Assembly (NCBI GenBank): GCA_019828565.1
Contig: JAHDYR010000017.1
Coordinates: 62,001-126,000, forward strand
Origin: Carpediemonas membranifera
Taxonomy: Eukaryota > Fornicata
Length of the DNA: 64,000 nucleotides
Direction of reading: 5' to 3'
This document shows positions 1 through 7,528 of the stretch, in pieces. Numbering within the stretch: position 1 is the stretch's first letter; every line of letters begins with the position of its first letter. Both the position numbers and the translations under genes were made by a program. The notes under the pieces are model-generated. The model was not told the origin of the DNA. It saw only the letters and a list, made by a program, of their open reading frames with translations, and made no database searches.

Positions 1-292
1 CAACGACAACCCGGTCGTGACCAATGTGCAGTGCCATATTGGTCACGTTCTTGTTCGTGTTGCTGCTGATGAGACGAAACTGCTCCCGCTTCTCTTCTTC
101 GTGTGCGTTCGAACAATTCACCCCTACGAATATTTATCACTCGAGTACGACCATCACTACTGGGCCCAAGGAGAGTGGGAGCGACTTCCGCTGTTCGTTG
201 TGTCGTTCAAGCGCCTTGCCCAGAACGCATCCCTCCATGGTATATCTTCTGCCCGAGAGACGGCGCGTCAGTACCTGCGCCTGGCTGAATAG
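1..292 (+). CDS. SET-like protein, 3' part (5' end outside window)
   Basis: Frame 2 is open from the window edge to the stop at 290-292 and matches the last 96 residues of the copies at 1423 and 3284. It contains the NDNPVVTNVQ stretch, corresponding to the SET 'NHS-pN' region, and the IHPYEYLSLEYDHHYW stretch, corresponding to the 'GEEL-xx-DY' end of the fold. It is the downstream gene of an array unit cut off by the window, so nothing can be said about its promoter. Confidence 0.85.
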   Translation, partial: NDNPVVTNVQCHIGHVLVRVAADETKLLPLLFFVCVRTIHPYEYLSLEYDHHYWAQGEWERLPLFVVSFKRLAQNASLHGISSARETARQYLRLAE

Positions 293-762
293 GTAAACGG
301 ACGTCTATAGTATCTATCTTTTTGTTCCTTTCTGATGTTGTTTAGTGATTTTTGTGCATTAACGACCGAGAACAGTGGAGTGCAACGCAGATGTTGGTTA
401 TTGATGGTAGATGGCGCGCTTTTGACGACAGCTGGTTGCTTTTGCAGTATAAAGAACCGCATAGCTGCCACTAGTTCCTTCCAATAATGCTTTCCCGCCA
501 TTTTGAGGTTGGAATGAAATTCCAAGCACCGTGCACTTTATGTAATTGCCCAATATCAACGCCACCCCCGCCCCCAGCGCCTCCACGCCCCACGCCAACG
601 CCACCTCCGCCCCCTGGCGCTCAGTTCAGGAGATGTCCGGTCGATAAGCCATAAACTGCACGGATCCACAAACGTGGATTGGCCTGAACGACAGCGCTGA
701 GGCCCAAACAGGTGGTGAGACATTAAAAAGACTCATTTGCAATCCATTTAACCACATCACTC
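293..762. repeat. Island spacer repeat S, copy 1
   Basis: GC-rich intergenic spacer found five times in the window (here, 2140-2608, 4001-4403, inverted at ~16950-17367, and 29897-30320). It holds the motif GTGCACTTTATG at 531-542, a CGCCACC-type minisatellite around 555-620 and a 16-bp hairpin ATCCACAAACGTGGAT at 664-679. On the minus strand a 52-residue ORF beginning MAGKHYWKELVAAM follows the GTGCAC motif. It is kept in all copies, but the DNA is so similar that this does not prove coding. Confidence 0.85.
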
Positions 763-769
763 TCTCTGA

Positions 770-1356
770 TCATTCATATTTGAAGGTTAGGGCATTAACA
801 ACCATGTGATCCTTCGCGCTGGAGTTAAGACGATAAATGATGTAGTAGGTAAACTCTTCTTCATCGATCTTCTCGTCAACAAGCGCCTTATACCAAACCA
901 TGAACTCATTGGGAACGGTGACCATCACGAAGACAATCTTGCGTTCAATATCAGAGACACGGAAGGGGAAGTGCTGAGTCGCAAAGTCAGCTAGCGTCCT
1001 GCCGCTACAGGAAAGGGCGATCTTGCCCCAATGCAGGAACTCCAAGTGACGCTGCATGACGCTTGATGCTCGCTCAATGCTCCACGAGAGGAAGATGATA
1101 TTGTTCTCGTGATGCTGTCCGTACCCGAGCACCGCACAACTCCGTCTCCATAGCTCTCCTGCAGAGCAGCCGTTTTCTCGTTGTAAATCGTCGCCGCGTT
1201 CTCTGTAGTTAGCCAGAACATCACAAATCGTTCCACACAGGAATCCTCGATCATGTTGATGCATTGACTTGCGGTCTCTATCTTACCACGCTTTATAGTG
1301 GTGTATAGAGCCGCAAGATGCTCAAATGCGATCCACTGTTGGCTGTCTGTCGTCAT
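770..1356 (-). pseudogene. ~200-aa orphan, frameshifted copy
   Basis: This is the same gene as the intact copy at 2615-3217, starting at ATG 1356 (MTTDSQQWIAFEHL). It lacks 16 bp near 1082, which shifts the frame: the N-terminal half runs off in one frame and the C-terminal half continues in another to the stop at 770. The protein family is not recognised. It is divergently transcribed from the SET gene starting at 1423, with only 66 bp between the start codons, so the two probably share a promoter. The break is not at a homopolymer run, so it is likely a real mutation. Confidence 0.8.
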
Positions 1357-1370
1357 CGTTCAAATCCGAT

Positions 1371-1383
1371 GTGCAGGTTATGG
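1371..1383. promoter_or_regulatory. GTGCAGGTTATGG promoter motif between divergent genes
   Basis: It lies 14 bp from the minus-strand ATG (1356) and 39 bp before the SET ATG (1423). The same GTGCA-N2-TTA core recurs before other genes here (3232, 7027, 12646, 33367, 60562). Its role as core promoter or initiator is inferred from position only. Confidence 0.5.
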
Positions 1384-1422
1384 AACAGAGAGCGAGTTTC
1401 GCAATTGTGAGTGACAACAGGA

Positions 1423-2139
1423 ATGCACACTATCATGATCCCGCATGTTGCTACAGATGGATCAGAGGAAGAGGAGAACATTACAATGTCTTTAGATGAT
1501 TACGAGAAATTGATGTCTCTGAAAAAGCTCTCTAAGGAGGATAGAGAGCAGTTCCTCGGTGCAGGTGGCAAGAAGGCGGACTCTGAGCATGCAGGCGAAG
1601 AACTACTTGAGAACGGCATCGCTAAGACCGCAGATGGGATCCTTCTTGAGCCACAGAAGTCCCTCATGGGCACCGATGTTGGCCAAGGGGTCATCTCGTC
1701 GCACCGAATCGACGTCGGTTCTCTGGTCGGTGTCTATGCTGGTGAGGTCATCCATGAGCGCCAGTCAAATGGTAACTACGACTACCTCATCGATGGAACC
1801 CAGTTTTGCGTCAGCGCCAACCCTGAAACAATCGGTGTCCATCGCATCAACGACAACCCGGTCGTGACCAATGTGCAGTGCCATATTGGTCACGTTCTTG
1901 TTCGTGTTGCTGCTGATGAGACGAAACTGCTCCCGCTTCTCTTCTTCGTGTGCGTTCGAACAATTCACCCCTACGAATATTTATCACTCGAGTACGACCA
2001 TCACTACTGGGCCCAAGGAGAGTGGGAGCGACTTCCGCTGTTCGTTGTGTCGTTCAAGCGCCTTGCCCAGAACGCATCCCTCCATGGTATATCTTCTGCC
2101 CGAGAGACGGCGCGTCAGTACCTGCGCCTGGCTGAATAG
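1423..2139 (+). CDS. SET-domain-like protein (array copy 1)
   Basis: A 238-aa protein. The frame extends upstream to a GTG at 1411, but ATG 1423 (MHTIMIPHV) aligns with the paralog start at 12679 (MKTIAIPAI). SET-like landmarks are GQGVISSHRIDVGSLVGVYAGEVI-type residues (about 90-115), YDYLIDGTQFCVSA (~120-135), RINDNPVVTNVQ (~142-153) and HPYEYLSLEYDHHYW (~185-200). The canonical NHSCxPN is degenerate, so methyltransferase activity is doubtful. Known SET proteins methylate lysines, often on histones; this one may be a divergent or inactive member. It is divergent with the ~200-aa orphan and identical to the copy at 3284. Confidence 0.8.
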   Translation: MHTIMIPHVATDGSEEEENITMSLDDYEKLMSLKKLSKEDREQFLGAGGKKADSEHAGEELLENGIAKTADGILLEPQKSLMGTDVGQGVISSHRIDVGSLVGVYAGEVIHERQSNGNYDYLIDGTQFCVSANPETIGVHRINDNPVVTNVQCHIGHVLVRVAADETKLLPLLFFVCVRTIHPYEYLSLEYDHHYWAQGEWERLPLFVVSFKRLAQNASLHGISSARETARQYLRLAE

Positions 2140-2608
2140 GTAAACGGACGTCTATAGTATCTATCTTTTGTTCCTTTCTGATGTTGTTTAGTGATTTTGT
2201 GCATTAACGACCGAGAACAGTGGAGTGCAACGCAGATGTTGGTTATTGATGGTAGATGGCGCGCTTTTGACGACAGCTGGTTGCTTTTGCAGTATAAAGA
2301 ACCGCATAGCTGCCACTAGTTCCTTCCAATAATGCTTTCCCGCCATTTTGAGGTTGGAATGAAATTCCAAGCACCGTGCACTTTATGTAATTGCCCAATA
2401 TCAACGCCACCCCCGCCCCCAGCGCCTCCACGCCCCACGCCAACGCCACCTCCGCCCCCTGGCGCTCAGTTCAGGAGATGTCCGGTCGATAAGCCATAAA
2501 CTGCACGGATCCACAAACGTGGATTGGCCTGAACGACAGCGCTGAGGCCCAAACAGGTGGTGAGACATTAAAAAGACTCATTTGCAATCCATTTAACCAC
2601 ATCACTCT
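2140..2608. repeat. Island spacer repeat S, copy 2
   Basis: Nearly identical to copy 1, with one base fewer in each of two T runs. The hairpin ATCCACAAACGTGGAT is at 2509-2524. Confidence 0.85.
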
Positions 2609-2614
2609 CTCTGA

Positions 2615-3217
2615 TCATTCATATTTGAAGGTTAGGGCATTAACAACCATGTGATCCTTCGCGCTGGAGTTAAGACGATAAATGATGTAGTAGGTAAACT
2701 CTTCTTCATCGATCTTCTCGTCAACAAGCGCCTTATACCAAACCATGAACTCATTGGGAACGGTGACCATCACGAAGACAATCTTGCGTTCAATATCAGA
2801 GACACGGAAGGGGAAGTGCTGAGTCGCAAAGTCAGCTAGCGTCCTGCCGCTACAGGAAAGGGCGATCTTGCCCCAATGCAGGAACTCCAAGTGACGCTGC
2901 ATGACGCTTGATGCTCGCTCAATGCTCGATACATGCTCGACACCACGAGAGGAAGATGATATTGTTCTCGTGATGCTGTCCGTACCCGAGCACCGCACAA
3001 CTCCGTCTCCATAGCTCTCCTGCAGAGCAGCCGTTTTCTCGTTGTAAATCGTCGCCGCGTTCTCTGTAGTTAGCCAGAACATCACAAATCGTTCCACACA
3101 GGAATCCTCGATCATGTTGATGCATTGACTTGCGGTCTCTATCTTACCACGCTTTATAGTGGTGTATAGAGCCGCAAGATGCTCAAATGCGATCCACTGT
3201 TGGCTGTCTGTCGTCAT
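2615..3217 (-). CDS. ~200-aa orphan protein paired with SET-like gene (intact copy)
   Basis: A 200-aa protein starting at ATG 3217 and ending KYE. No family is recognised. Conserved against the paralog at 12059-12637 are the N-terminal WIAFEHLAALYTTIKRG-type helix, CVERFVMFWLTT, HLEFLHWGKIALSC, EFMVWYKALV, EEEF and the invariant ending LTFKYE. It has no signal peptide, membrane segment or metal-binding cluster. It always sits head to head with a SET-like gene, in the array and at 12.6 kb, which suggests the two products act together; that is inference from context. Relative to the paralog it has about eight extra residues near position 92, where the neighbouring copy carries the 16-bp deletion. 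Confidence 0.75.
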   Translation of the reverse strand: MTTDSQQWIAFEHLAALYTTIKRGKIETASQCINMIEDSCVERFVMFWLTTENAATIYNEKTAALQESYGDGVVRCSGTDSITRTISSSSRGVEHVSSIERASSVMQRHLEFLHWGKIALSCSGRTLADFATQHFPFRVSDIERKIVFVMVTVPNEFMVWYKALVDEKIDEEEFTYYIIYRLNSSAKDHMVVNALTFKYE

Positions 3218-3231
3218 CGTTCAAATCCGAT

Positions 3232-3244
3232 GTGCAGGTTATGG
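3232..3244. promoter_or_regulatory. GTGCAGGTTATGG promoter motif, array copy 2
   Basis: Same position and sequence as the motif at 1371, between divergent start codons at 3217 and 3284. Confidence 0.5.
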
Positions 3245-3283
3245 AACAGAGAGCGAGTTTCGCAATTGTGAGTGACAACAGGA

Positions 3284-4000
3284 ATGCACACTATCATGAT
3301 CCCGCATGTTGCTACAGATGGATCAGAGGAAGAGGAGAACATTACAATGTCTTTAGATGATTACGAGAAATTGATGTCTCTGAAAAAGCTCTCTAAGGAG
3401 GATAGAGAGCAGTTCCTCGGTGCAGGTGGCAAGAAGGCGGACTCTGAGCATGCAGGCGAAGAACTACTTGAGAACGGCATCGCTAAGACCGCAGATGGGA
3501 TCCTTCTTGAGCCACAGAAGTCCCTCATGGGCACCGATGTTGGCCAAGGGGTCATCTCGTCGCACCGAATCGACGTCGGTTCTCTGGTCGGTGTCTATGC
3601 TGGTGAGGTCATCCATGAGCGCCAGTCAAATGGTAACTACGACTACCTCATCGATGGAACCCAGTTTTGCGTCAGCGCCAACCCTGAAACAATCGGTGTC
3701 CATCGCATCAACGACAACCCGGTCGTGACCAATGTGCAGTGCCATATTGGTCACGTTCTTGTTCGTGTTGCTGCTGATGAGACGAAACTGCTCCCGCTTC
3801 TCTTCTTCGTGTGCGTTCGAACAATTCACCCCTACGAATATTTATCACTCGAGTACGACCATCACTACTGGGCCCAAGGAGAGTGGGAGCGACTTCCGCT
3901 GTTCGTTGTGTCGTTCAAGCGCCTTGCCCAGAACGCATCCCTCCATGGTATATCTTCTGCCCGAGAGACGGCGCGTCAGTACCTGCGCCTGGCTGAATAG
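3284..4000 (+). CDS. SET-domain-like protein (array copy 2)
   Basis: A 238-aa protein identical in sequence to the copy at 1423-2139. ATG 3284 is preferred over the in-frame GTG at 3272 because the paralog at 12679 starts at the corresponding residue. The same degenerate SET landmarks apply. The copies are identical at the DNA level, so the duplication is recent or kept uniform by gene conversion. Its stop at 4000 is the boundary where the inverted duplication of 4.0-5.7 kb begins. Confidence 0.8.
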   Translation: MHTIMIPHVATDGSEEEENITMSLDDYEKLMSLKKLSKEDREQFLGAGGKKADSEHAGEELLENGIAKTADGILLEPQKSLMGTDVGQGVISSHRIDVGSLVGVYAGEVIHERQSNGNYDYLIDGTQFCVSANPETIGVHRINDNPVVTNVQCHIGHVLVRVAADETKLLPLLFFVCVRTIHPYEYLSLEYDHHYWAQGEWERLPLFVVSFKRLAQNASLHGISSARETARQYLRLAE

Positions 4001-4403
4001 GTAAACGGACGTCTATAGTATCTATCTTTTGTTCCTTTCTGATGTTGTTTAGTGATTTTGTGCATTAACGACCGAGAACAGTGGAGTGCAACGCAGATGT
4101 TGGTTATTGATGGTAGATGGCGCGCTTTTGACGACAGCTGGTTGCTTTTGCAGTATAAAGAACCGCATAGCTGCCACTAGTTCCTTCCAATAATGCTTTC
4201 CCGCCATTTTGAGGTTGGAATGAAATTCCAAGCACCGTGCACTTTATGTAATTGCCCAATATCAACGCCACCCCCGCCCCCAGCGCCTCCACGCCCCACG
4301 CCAACGCCACCTCCGCCCCCTGGCGCTCAGTTCAGGAGATGTCCGGTCGATAAGCCATAAACTGCACGGATCCACAAACGTGGATTGGCCTGAACGACAG
4401 CGC
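4001..4403. repeat. Island spacer repeat S, copy 3
   Basis: Identical to copy 2 up to about 4406, after which it joins the 3' end of the 357-aa gene through a GCCCAGACATGCACATATAC stretch. The hairpin ATCCACAAACGTGGAT is at 4370-4385. Confidence 0.85.
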
Positions 4404-4433
4404 TGATGCCCAGACATGCACATATACATTCAT

Positions 4434-5507
4434 TTATTCCTGTCTCGCTCTCTTGCCTGTCTGATCGCGACGTTTGACCCACTCAAATGCCTCATCTGTG
4501 AGGTAGACAGAGACGTCGCGAGTATTCCCAGTCCTAACCTTCCGAATCAACGTTCGGCAAGGATCTTTGGGTGTCGTCGTTGAGGTACGACGGCAAGCCC
4601 ACTCTGAGGTCTCGCATGAGCCCCCGCACACGATGCAACGTCCTGACAGGACAAGCGGGGGGTCATGCGTTCTGGCCATAGCTAGCTGGTCCACCTGGCT
4701 AGCAGTCAGTGTGCGGGACATGAGCGTACCGCGCGTCTTGCCCGTGTCTTCGGGCCTGGCCCTCGGCTCATCCTGGTCCGTCATCATCTCCTCGTCCAAA
4801 CTGATGGGCTCCGTCATCATCTCCTTGTCCACAGCGTTCTGGTCTCCGAAGTCCGTAGTCGTCATCGTTGCCTGCTCCAAAGTGGTGGGCTCCGGCTGAG
4901 ACCTGACACCTGGCAGCCTGAGCATGGTCTTACGGCCGCCGCTACGCAGCCTCTCAATCTCATCCTCAAGAATGCTGACCTTCTTCGTCAGAGCATGATG
5001 TTCACTTGTCGCAACGAGCGACACTGGCGACTTAAGCAGCGCGATGAACGCCCTGACGTTATCGTGCAATGGAACCGAGAAGGCGTGGGCCAAGCTCTCG
5101 ACCAGCTCCAGGACCTTGGGCAGGGTGCCGGGCTCAAGCTCATTGTGAGCTGCGCGGTTCCGGTACTCAACGAGATCACGAATGATCTTGGCATGGGCTT
5201 TGTTGTACGCCGCTCGATTGGACATCTCACGAAGGATTCTTGATGAATCCACGTCCTGTTCGAGCTCTTTGCCGAGGAGGTCCTTCTCGGTGCTAGTAGG
5301 CTTGCACCCGGGGTTAAATTCAGGCGAGGCCAAGATCTTCCGCATCCAAGGGACCATCATGGCGAGCAGCTGAAGAACTCGCGCATTATCGCCAAGGATG
5401 CGGAGCTGCTCATCGTTCCATGGTGAAATGAACAGGTGATGATCTTGTCGAGCGGATGATTGCCCTTTGAGAGGTGCTTGGCGATGCTTAGCGCGATATC
5501 GGTCCAT
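4434..5507 (-). CDS. 357-aa orphan with acidic linker and C-terminal Cys cluster (copy a)
   Basis: A 357-aa protein from ATG 5507 (MDRYRAKHRQ). An upstream TTG in the same frame adds two residues but is unlikely. Residues ~30-170 are helical and rich in WNDEQLRILGDNARVLQLL and YNKAHAKIIRDLVEYRNRAAHNELEPG; a basic region and an acidic, methionine-rich linker follow (~200-255). The C-terminal third has CIVCGGSC plus further Cys residues, a possible zinc site also seen in the kinase at 17577, and ends with a basic KRRDQTGKRARQE tail. The family is not recognised; a nucleic-acid or chromatin adaptor is possible. The start codon is the last three bases of a palindrome (ATCCACA-N2-TGTGGAT). Copy b is at 15857-16930. 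Confidence 0.75.
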   Translation of the reverse strand: MDRYRAKHRQAPLKGQSSARQDHHLFISPWNDEQLRILGDNARVLQLLAMMVPWMRKILASPEFNPGCKPTSTEKDLLGKELEQDVDSSRILREMSNRAAYNKAHAKIIRDLVEYRNRAAHNELEPGTLPKVLELVESLAHAFSVPLHDNVRAFIALLKSPVSLVATSEHHALTKKVSILEDEIERLRSGGRKTMLRLPGVRSQPEPTTLEQATMTTTDFGDQNAVDKEMMTEPISLDEEMMTDQDEPRARPEDTGKTRGTLMSRTLTASQVDQLAMARTHDPPLVLSGRCIVCGGSCETSEWACRRTSTTTPKDPCRTLIRKVRTGNTRDVSVYLTDEAFEWVKRRDQTGKRARQE

Positions 5508-5658
5508 CCACAACTGTGGATGACGAGCAATTTAAGGTAGAAGCCCCATCAGTCAATAACCCCGTGCTATCGTGCAATAGAACACAGTTAACACTGCTTT
5601 CCATGCGCAGCAACACAGCCTGTGGCGGAGAGACGCCCGGTATGGACGACACCAGGTG

Positions 5659-5674
5659 ATCCACAAACGTGGAT
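5659..5674. repeat. Hairpin ATCCACAAACGTGGAT next to a CCAAT-like box
   Basis: A 6-bp stem with a 4-nt loop, followed by TGGCCAAT. It lies between the divergent 357-aa gene (start 5507) and the 3' end of the PHD gene (5828). One of eight copies in the window. Confidence 0.7.
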
Positions 5675-5827
5675 TGGCCAATTACGTCGGCCCCTCCCAT
5701 CCCGCATCCCTCAGGATACGCAAGCACAAGCTCTCTCCCTGCAGCACCTCTCTGGCGCTCTCTAAAATCGTCGTATAGCGTAAACAGAATGTGCCGCATC
5801 AGTCATTCGTTCATTTTATTCCACTCA

Positions 5828-7015
5828 TCACTCTTGGTCATCCTCCTCATCACTCACCTCCTCGCGGATACTGACATCATCACGAGCCTCGTCATCCGCG
5901 AGTGTCAATGGCTCTGTAATAGCGCGGGCAGCGTTGGTATACTCACCGTTGAACTGTCGCTGGCCTCTCTGAATGCGAGGAAAGCAATTCACGCACACCG
6001 GAACACGACGAGAAGGACGCTTCAACATGTCAGTTCCAGTGTCAAAAACGGTGTCCGCGATATGATCCGGACAGAACCAGTTGGAACAAAAGTAGCAGAG
6101 CATGCTGGGTCCATCCTTAATACTTCTACCACAGTCCGCTGCTTGGGTGGTCTCGGTTGGAGGTGTACGATGAAAGCACTCGTCGTTACCATTGATTGCC
6201 TTACAGTCATCGCAGATGGATATCTTCTGCTTATCGGCCCTGTTAGATGCCGGGTATGCCATTCGCTCCTCCAAGTAGCCACTGACACAGCTATAATGGA
6301 AGTACCTCTCGCATTGTTGGCACTGCAGGGAGTTGTCGTCCTCAATCTTCAGCAGCAGATTCATCGGATCGTGACAGACCCCACAACACATGCGCAATGA
6401 GTTTCGTAGCTGCTGATAAGTGAAGTTGTCGAGTGCGTGGCGCCGGTTCATTCCTGTCTGGATAAGTGCCGTTGCCTGCGCCACACATGTGGAAAATTGG
6501 GAAGCGACTTGGTCGATGTGCGCTGCTTCCCGCTGTCTGTGTTCACTGGCCAGATTGTCACGAACAGTTACGACCGACTGAGGGGCGGGTTGAGACTGTT
6601 TCCGAGCCCTCTTGTCCTTCTTCTTCGAATAGGTCTGGAAGGGGATGCTGATGTAGCGCGAAACCGGAGGCTGCCATACCACAGTGCTAGTGGTACCTGA
6701 TGCTGCCTGCAGGTTGTCCTGCAGCCTTGATAGGTTGATCTCGCCGAAGTCCTTGAGGAACACACCCTTGACCTTACCCTCGGTGTTGATCTGGTAAGAC
6801 GAGGGGGCGAGTCCATCCAGAGCGTGGATAAGGGCATGACGAAGATAACAAGCCATCGCTTGCTTCTTCTTGTAGAGAGCTCGGATATCATCTGGCAGAA
6901 TAGCCCAGCACACCTCTGAAACCGCAACAGGCATGGCTTGAGCACAATCGCGTTGAAAGTAGAATACTTCTTTTGCAATTGCAATCAGGATTTCTCGTTT
7001 TTGGGTCTTTTCCAT
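5828..7015 (-). CDS. PHD-finger protein with second Cys/His cluster (copy 1)
   Basis: A 395-aa protein starting at ATG 7015 (MEKTQKREIL). After a ~150-residue helical N-terminal region comes a C4HC3 PHD-type finger: C211xxC214, C232xxC235, H240xxC243 and C268xxC271, with the typical YFHYSC core. A second cluster follows (CYFC, FCPDH, CVNC), perhaps an extended PHD or RING-like domain. The C-terminus is very acidic (SDEEDDQE). PHD fingers usually read histone H3 tails, and a chromatin role would fit the SET-like neighbours, but this is inference. GTGCACTTTAAGG lies 11 bp upstream. The paralog is at 10373-11576 in mirror orientation. Confidence 0.85.
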   Translation of the reverse strand: MEKTQKREILIAIAKEVFYFQRDCAQAMPVAVSEVCWAILPDDIRALYKKKQAMACYLRHALIHALDGLAPSSYQINTEGKVKGVFLKDFGEINLSRLQDNLQAASGTTSTVVWQPPVSRYISIPFQTYSKKKDKRARKQSQPAPQSVVTVRDNLASEHRQREAAHIDQVASQFSTCVAQATALIQTGMNRRHALDNFTYQQLRNSLRMCCGVCHDPMNLLLKIEDDNSLQCQQCERYFHYSCVSGYLEERMAYPASNRADKQKISICDDCKAINGNDECFHRTPPTETTQAADCGRSIKDGPSMLCYFCSNWFCPDHIADTVFDTGTDMLKRPSRRVPVCVNCFPRIQRGQRQFNGEYTNAARAITEPLTLADDEARDDVSIREEVSDEEDDQE

Positions 7016-7026
7016 GATGCCTGTAT

Positions 7027-7039
7027 GTGCACTTTAAGG
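7027..7039 (-). promoter_or_regulatory. Promoter motif (GTGCACTTTAAGG) of PHD gene 1
   Basis: The best example of the recurrent GTGCA-N2-TTA motif; it starts 12 bp upstream of the ATG at 7015. Confidence 0.5.
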
Positions 7040-7178
7040 TTGAAGATTGCTCACACAATTTGACTTTTCTTTATCGAATGGGATAAAGTTGAAGTAAATA
7101 AAGTACTATTCCGTTGCTAGGACAGCAAGGGGATGTTACAGTAGGAGTTTCAACACTTTTTGAGAGGATACCCCTCAG

Positions 7179-7528
7179 AGGTGACAGTGCAACACCCGAA
7201 ATTTTGTCTATACACGTCATATACAAGGTCTAATGCATCTTTGCCAACCACTTTTAGCGTTTGTATGTGTCAGACGATCGAGTTCTGAAGAGCGACTTTG
7301 GCCAAGTCATGCGACCTTATCCTGCACTGACGATACGGAAAACGATCATAAATATTTTTTGTGACATCGACATGCGCTAATAATGTTTCCAGAGGTAGAA
7401 CTAGGCTAGTAGAAGACTGTCACCCACTTTGGGGATGATCCGACGACATCGATCAAAATCAATCAAGGATTCCGGGACTTGATTCTGGGACTTTAAGTCC
7501 CGGTTAGAGTACCGGAAAACGCAGCATG
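7179..7528. mobile_element. CATG-hairpin terminal arm X (350 bp)
   Basis: Begins AGGTGACAGTGCAACACC beside the PHD gene 1 promoter and ends CAGCATG exactly where gypsy pol sequence resumes (GGCCACTGG). It is the inverted counterpart of 9867-10215 and is repeated at 35154-35503. The ~175 bp nearest the PHD gene are almost identical in the copies; the tip is more diverged. Near the tip is the hairpin CTGGGACTTTAAGTCCCGG, preceded by an extra copy of its first arm (CCGGGACTT). Interpreted as a terminus of a large element of unknown type. Confidence 0.65.

Larger units (their letters stand above)
1..4403. repeat. Tandem array of ~1.85-kb units (spacer + ~200-aa gene + SET-like gene)
   Basis: Two complete units and the 3' end of a third lie head to tail. 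Each holds a GC-rich spacer, a minus-strand ~200-aa gene and a plus-strand SET-like gene. The SET stop codons fall at 292, 2139 and 4000, giving units of 1847 and 1861 bp. They are nearly identical apart from two 1-bp runs in the spacer (near 311 and 350) and a 16-bp segment present only in the second unit near 2929-2944. The array enters from outside the window. Confidence 0.95.
3998..5690 (+). repeat. Left arm of a ~1.7-kb inverted duplication (partner 15681-17367)
   Basis: Read on the minus strand, this arm matches 15681-17367 almost base for base: a hairpin next to GGCCAATTACGTC, a ~150-bp promoter region, the 357-aa gene, and spacer S up to TAGGTAAACGGACG just after the SET stop. The arms are about 10 kb apart. 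The first ~40 codons of the 357-aa gene are the only clearly diverged stretch. Confidence 0.9.

Noticed and set aside
398-604. 68-aa minus-strand ORF (MALAWGVEALGAG...) in every spacer S
   Set aside because: It runs through a GC-rich minisatellite and is conserved only because the DNA is duplicated; composition looks like repeat translation.
1411-1422. GTG start for the SET-like gene (and TTG/GTG starts of other frames)
   Set aside because: A eukaryotic gene; the paralog aligns from the downstream ATG and the upstream codons overlap the promoter motif.
1-4403. CRISPR-like array
   Set aside because: Repeats are 1.85-kb gene-containing units; no short regularly spaced repeats exist anywhere in the window.
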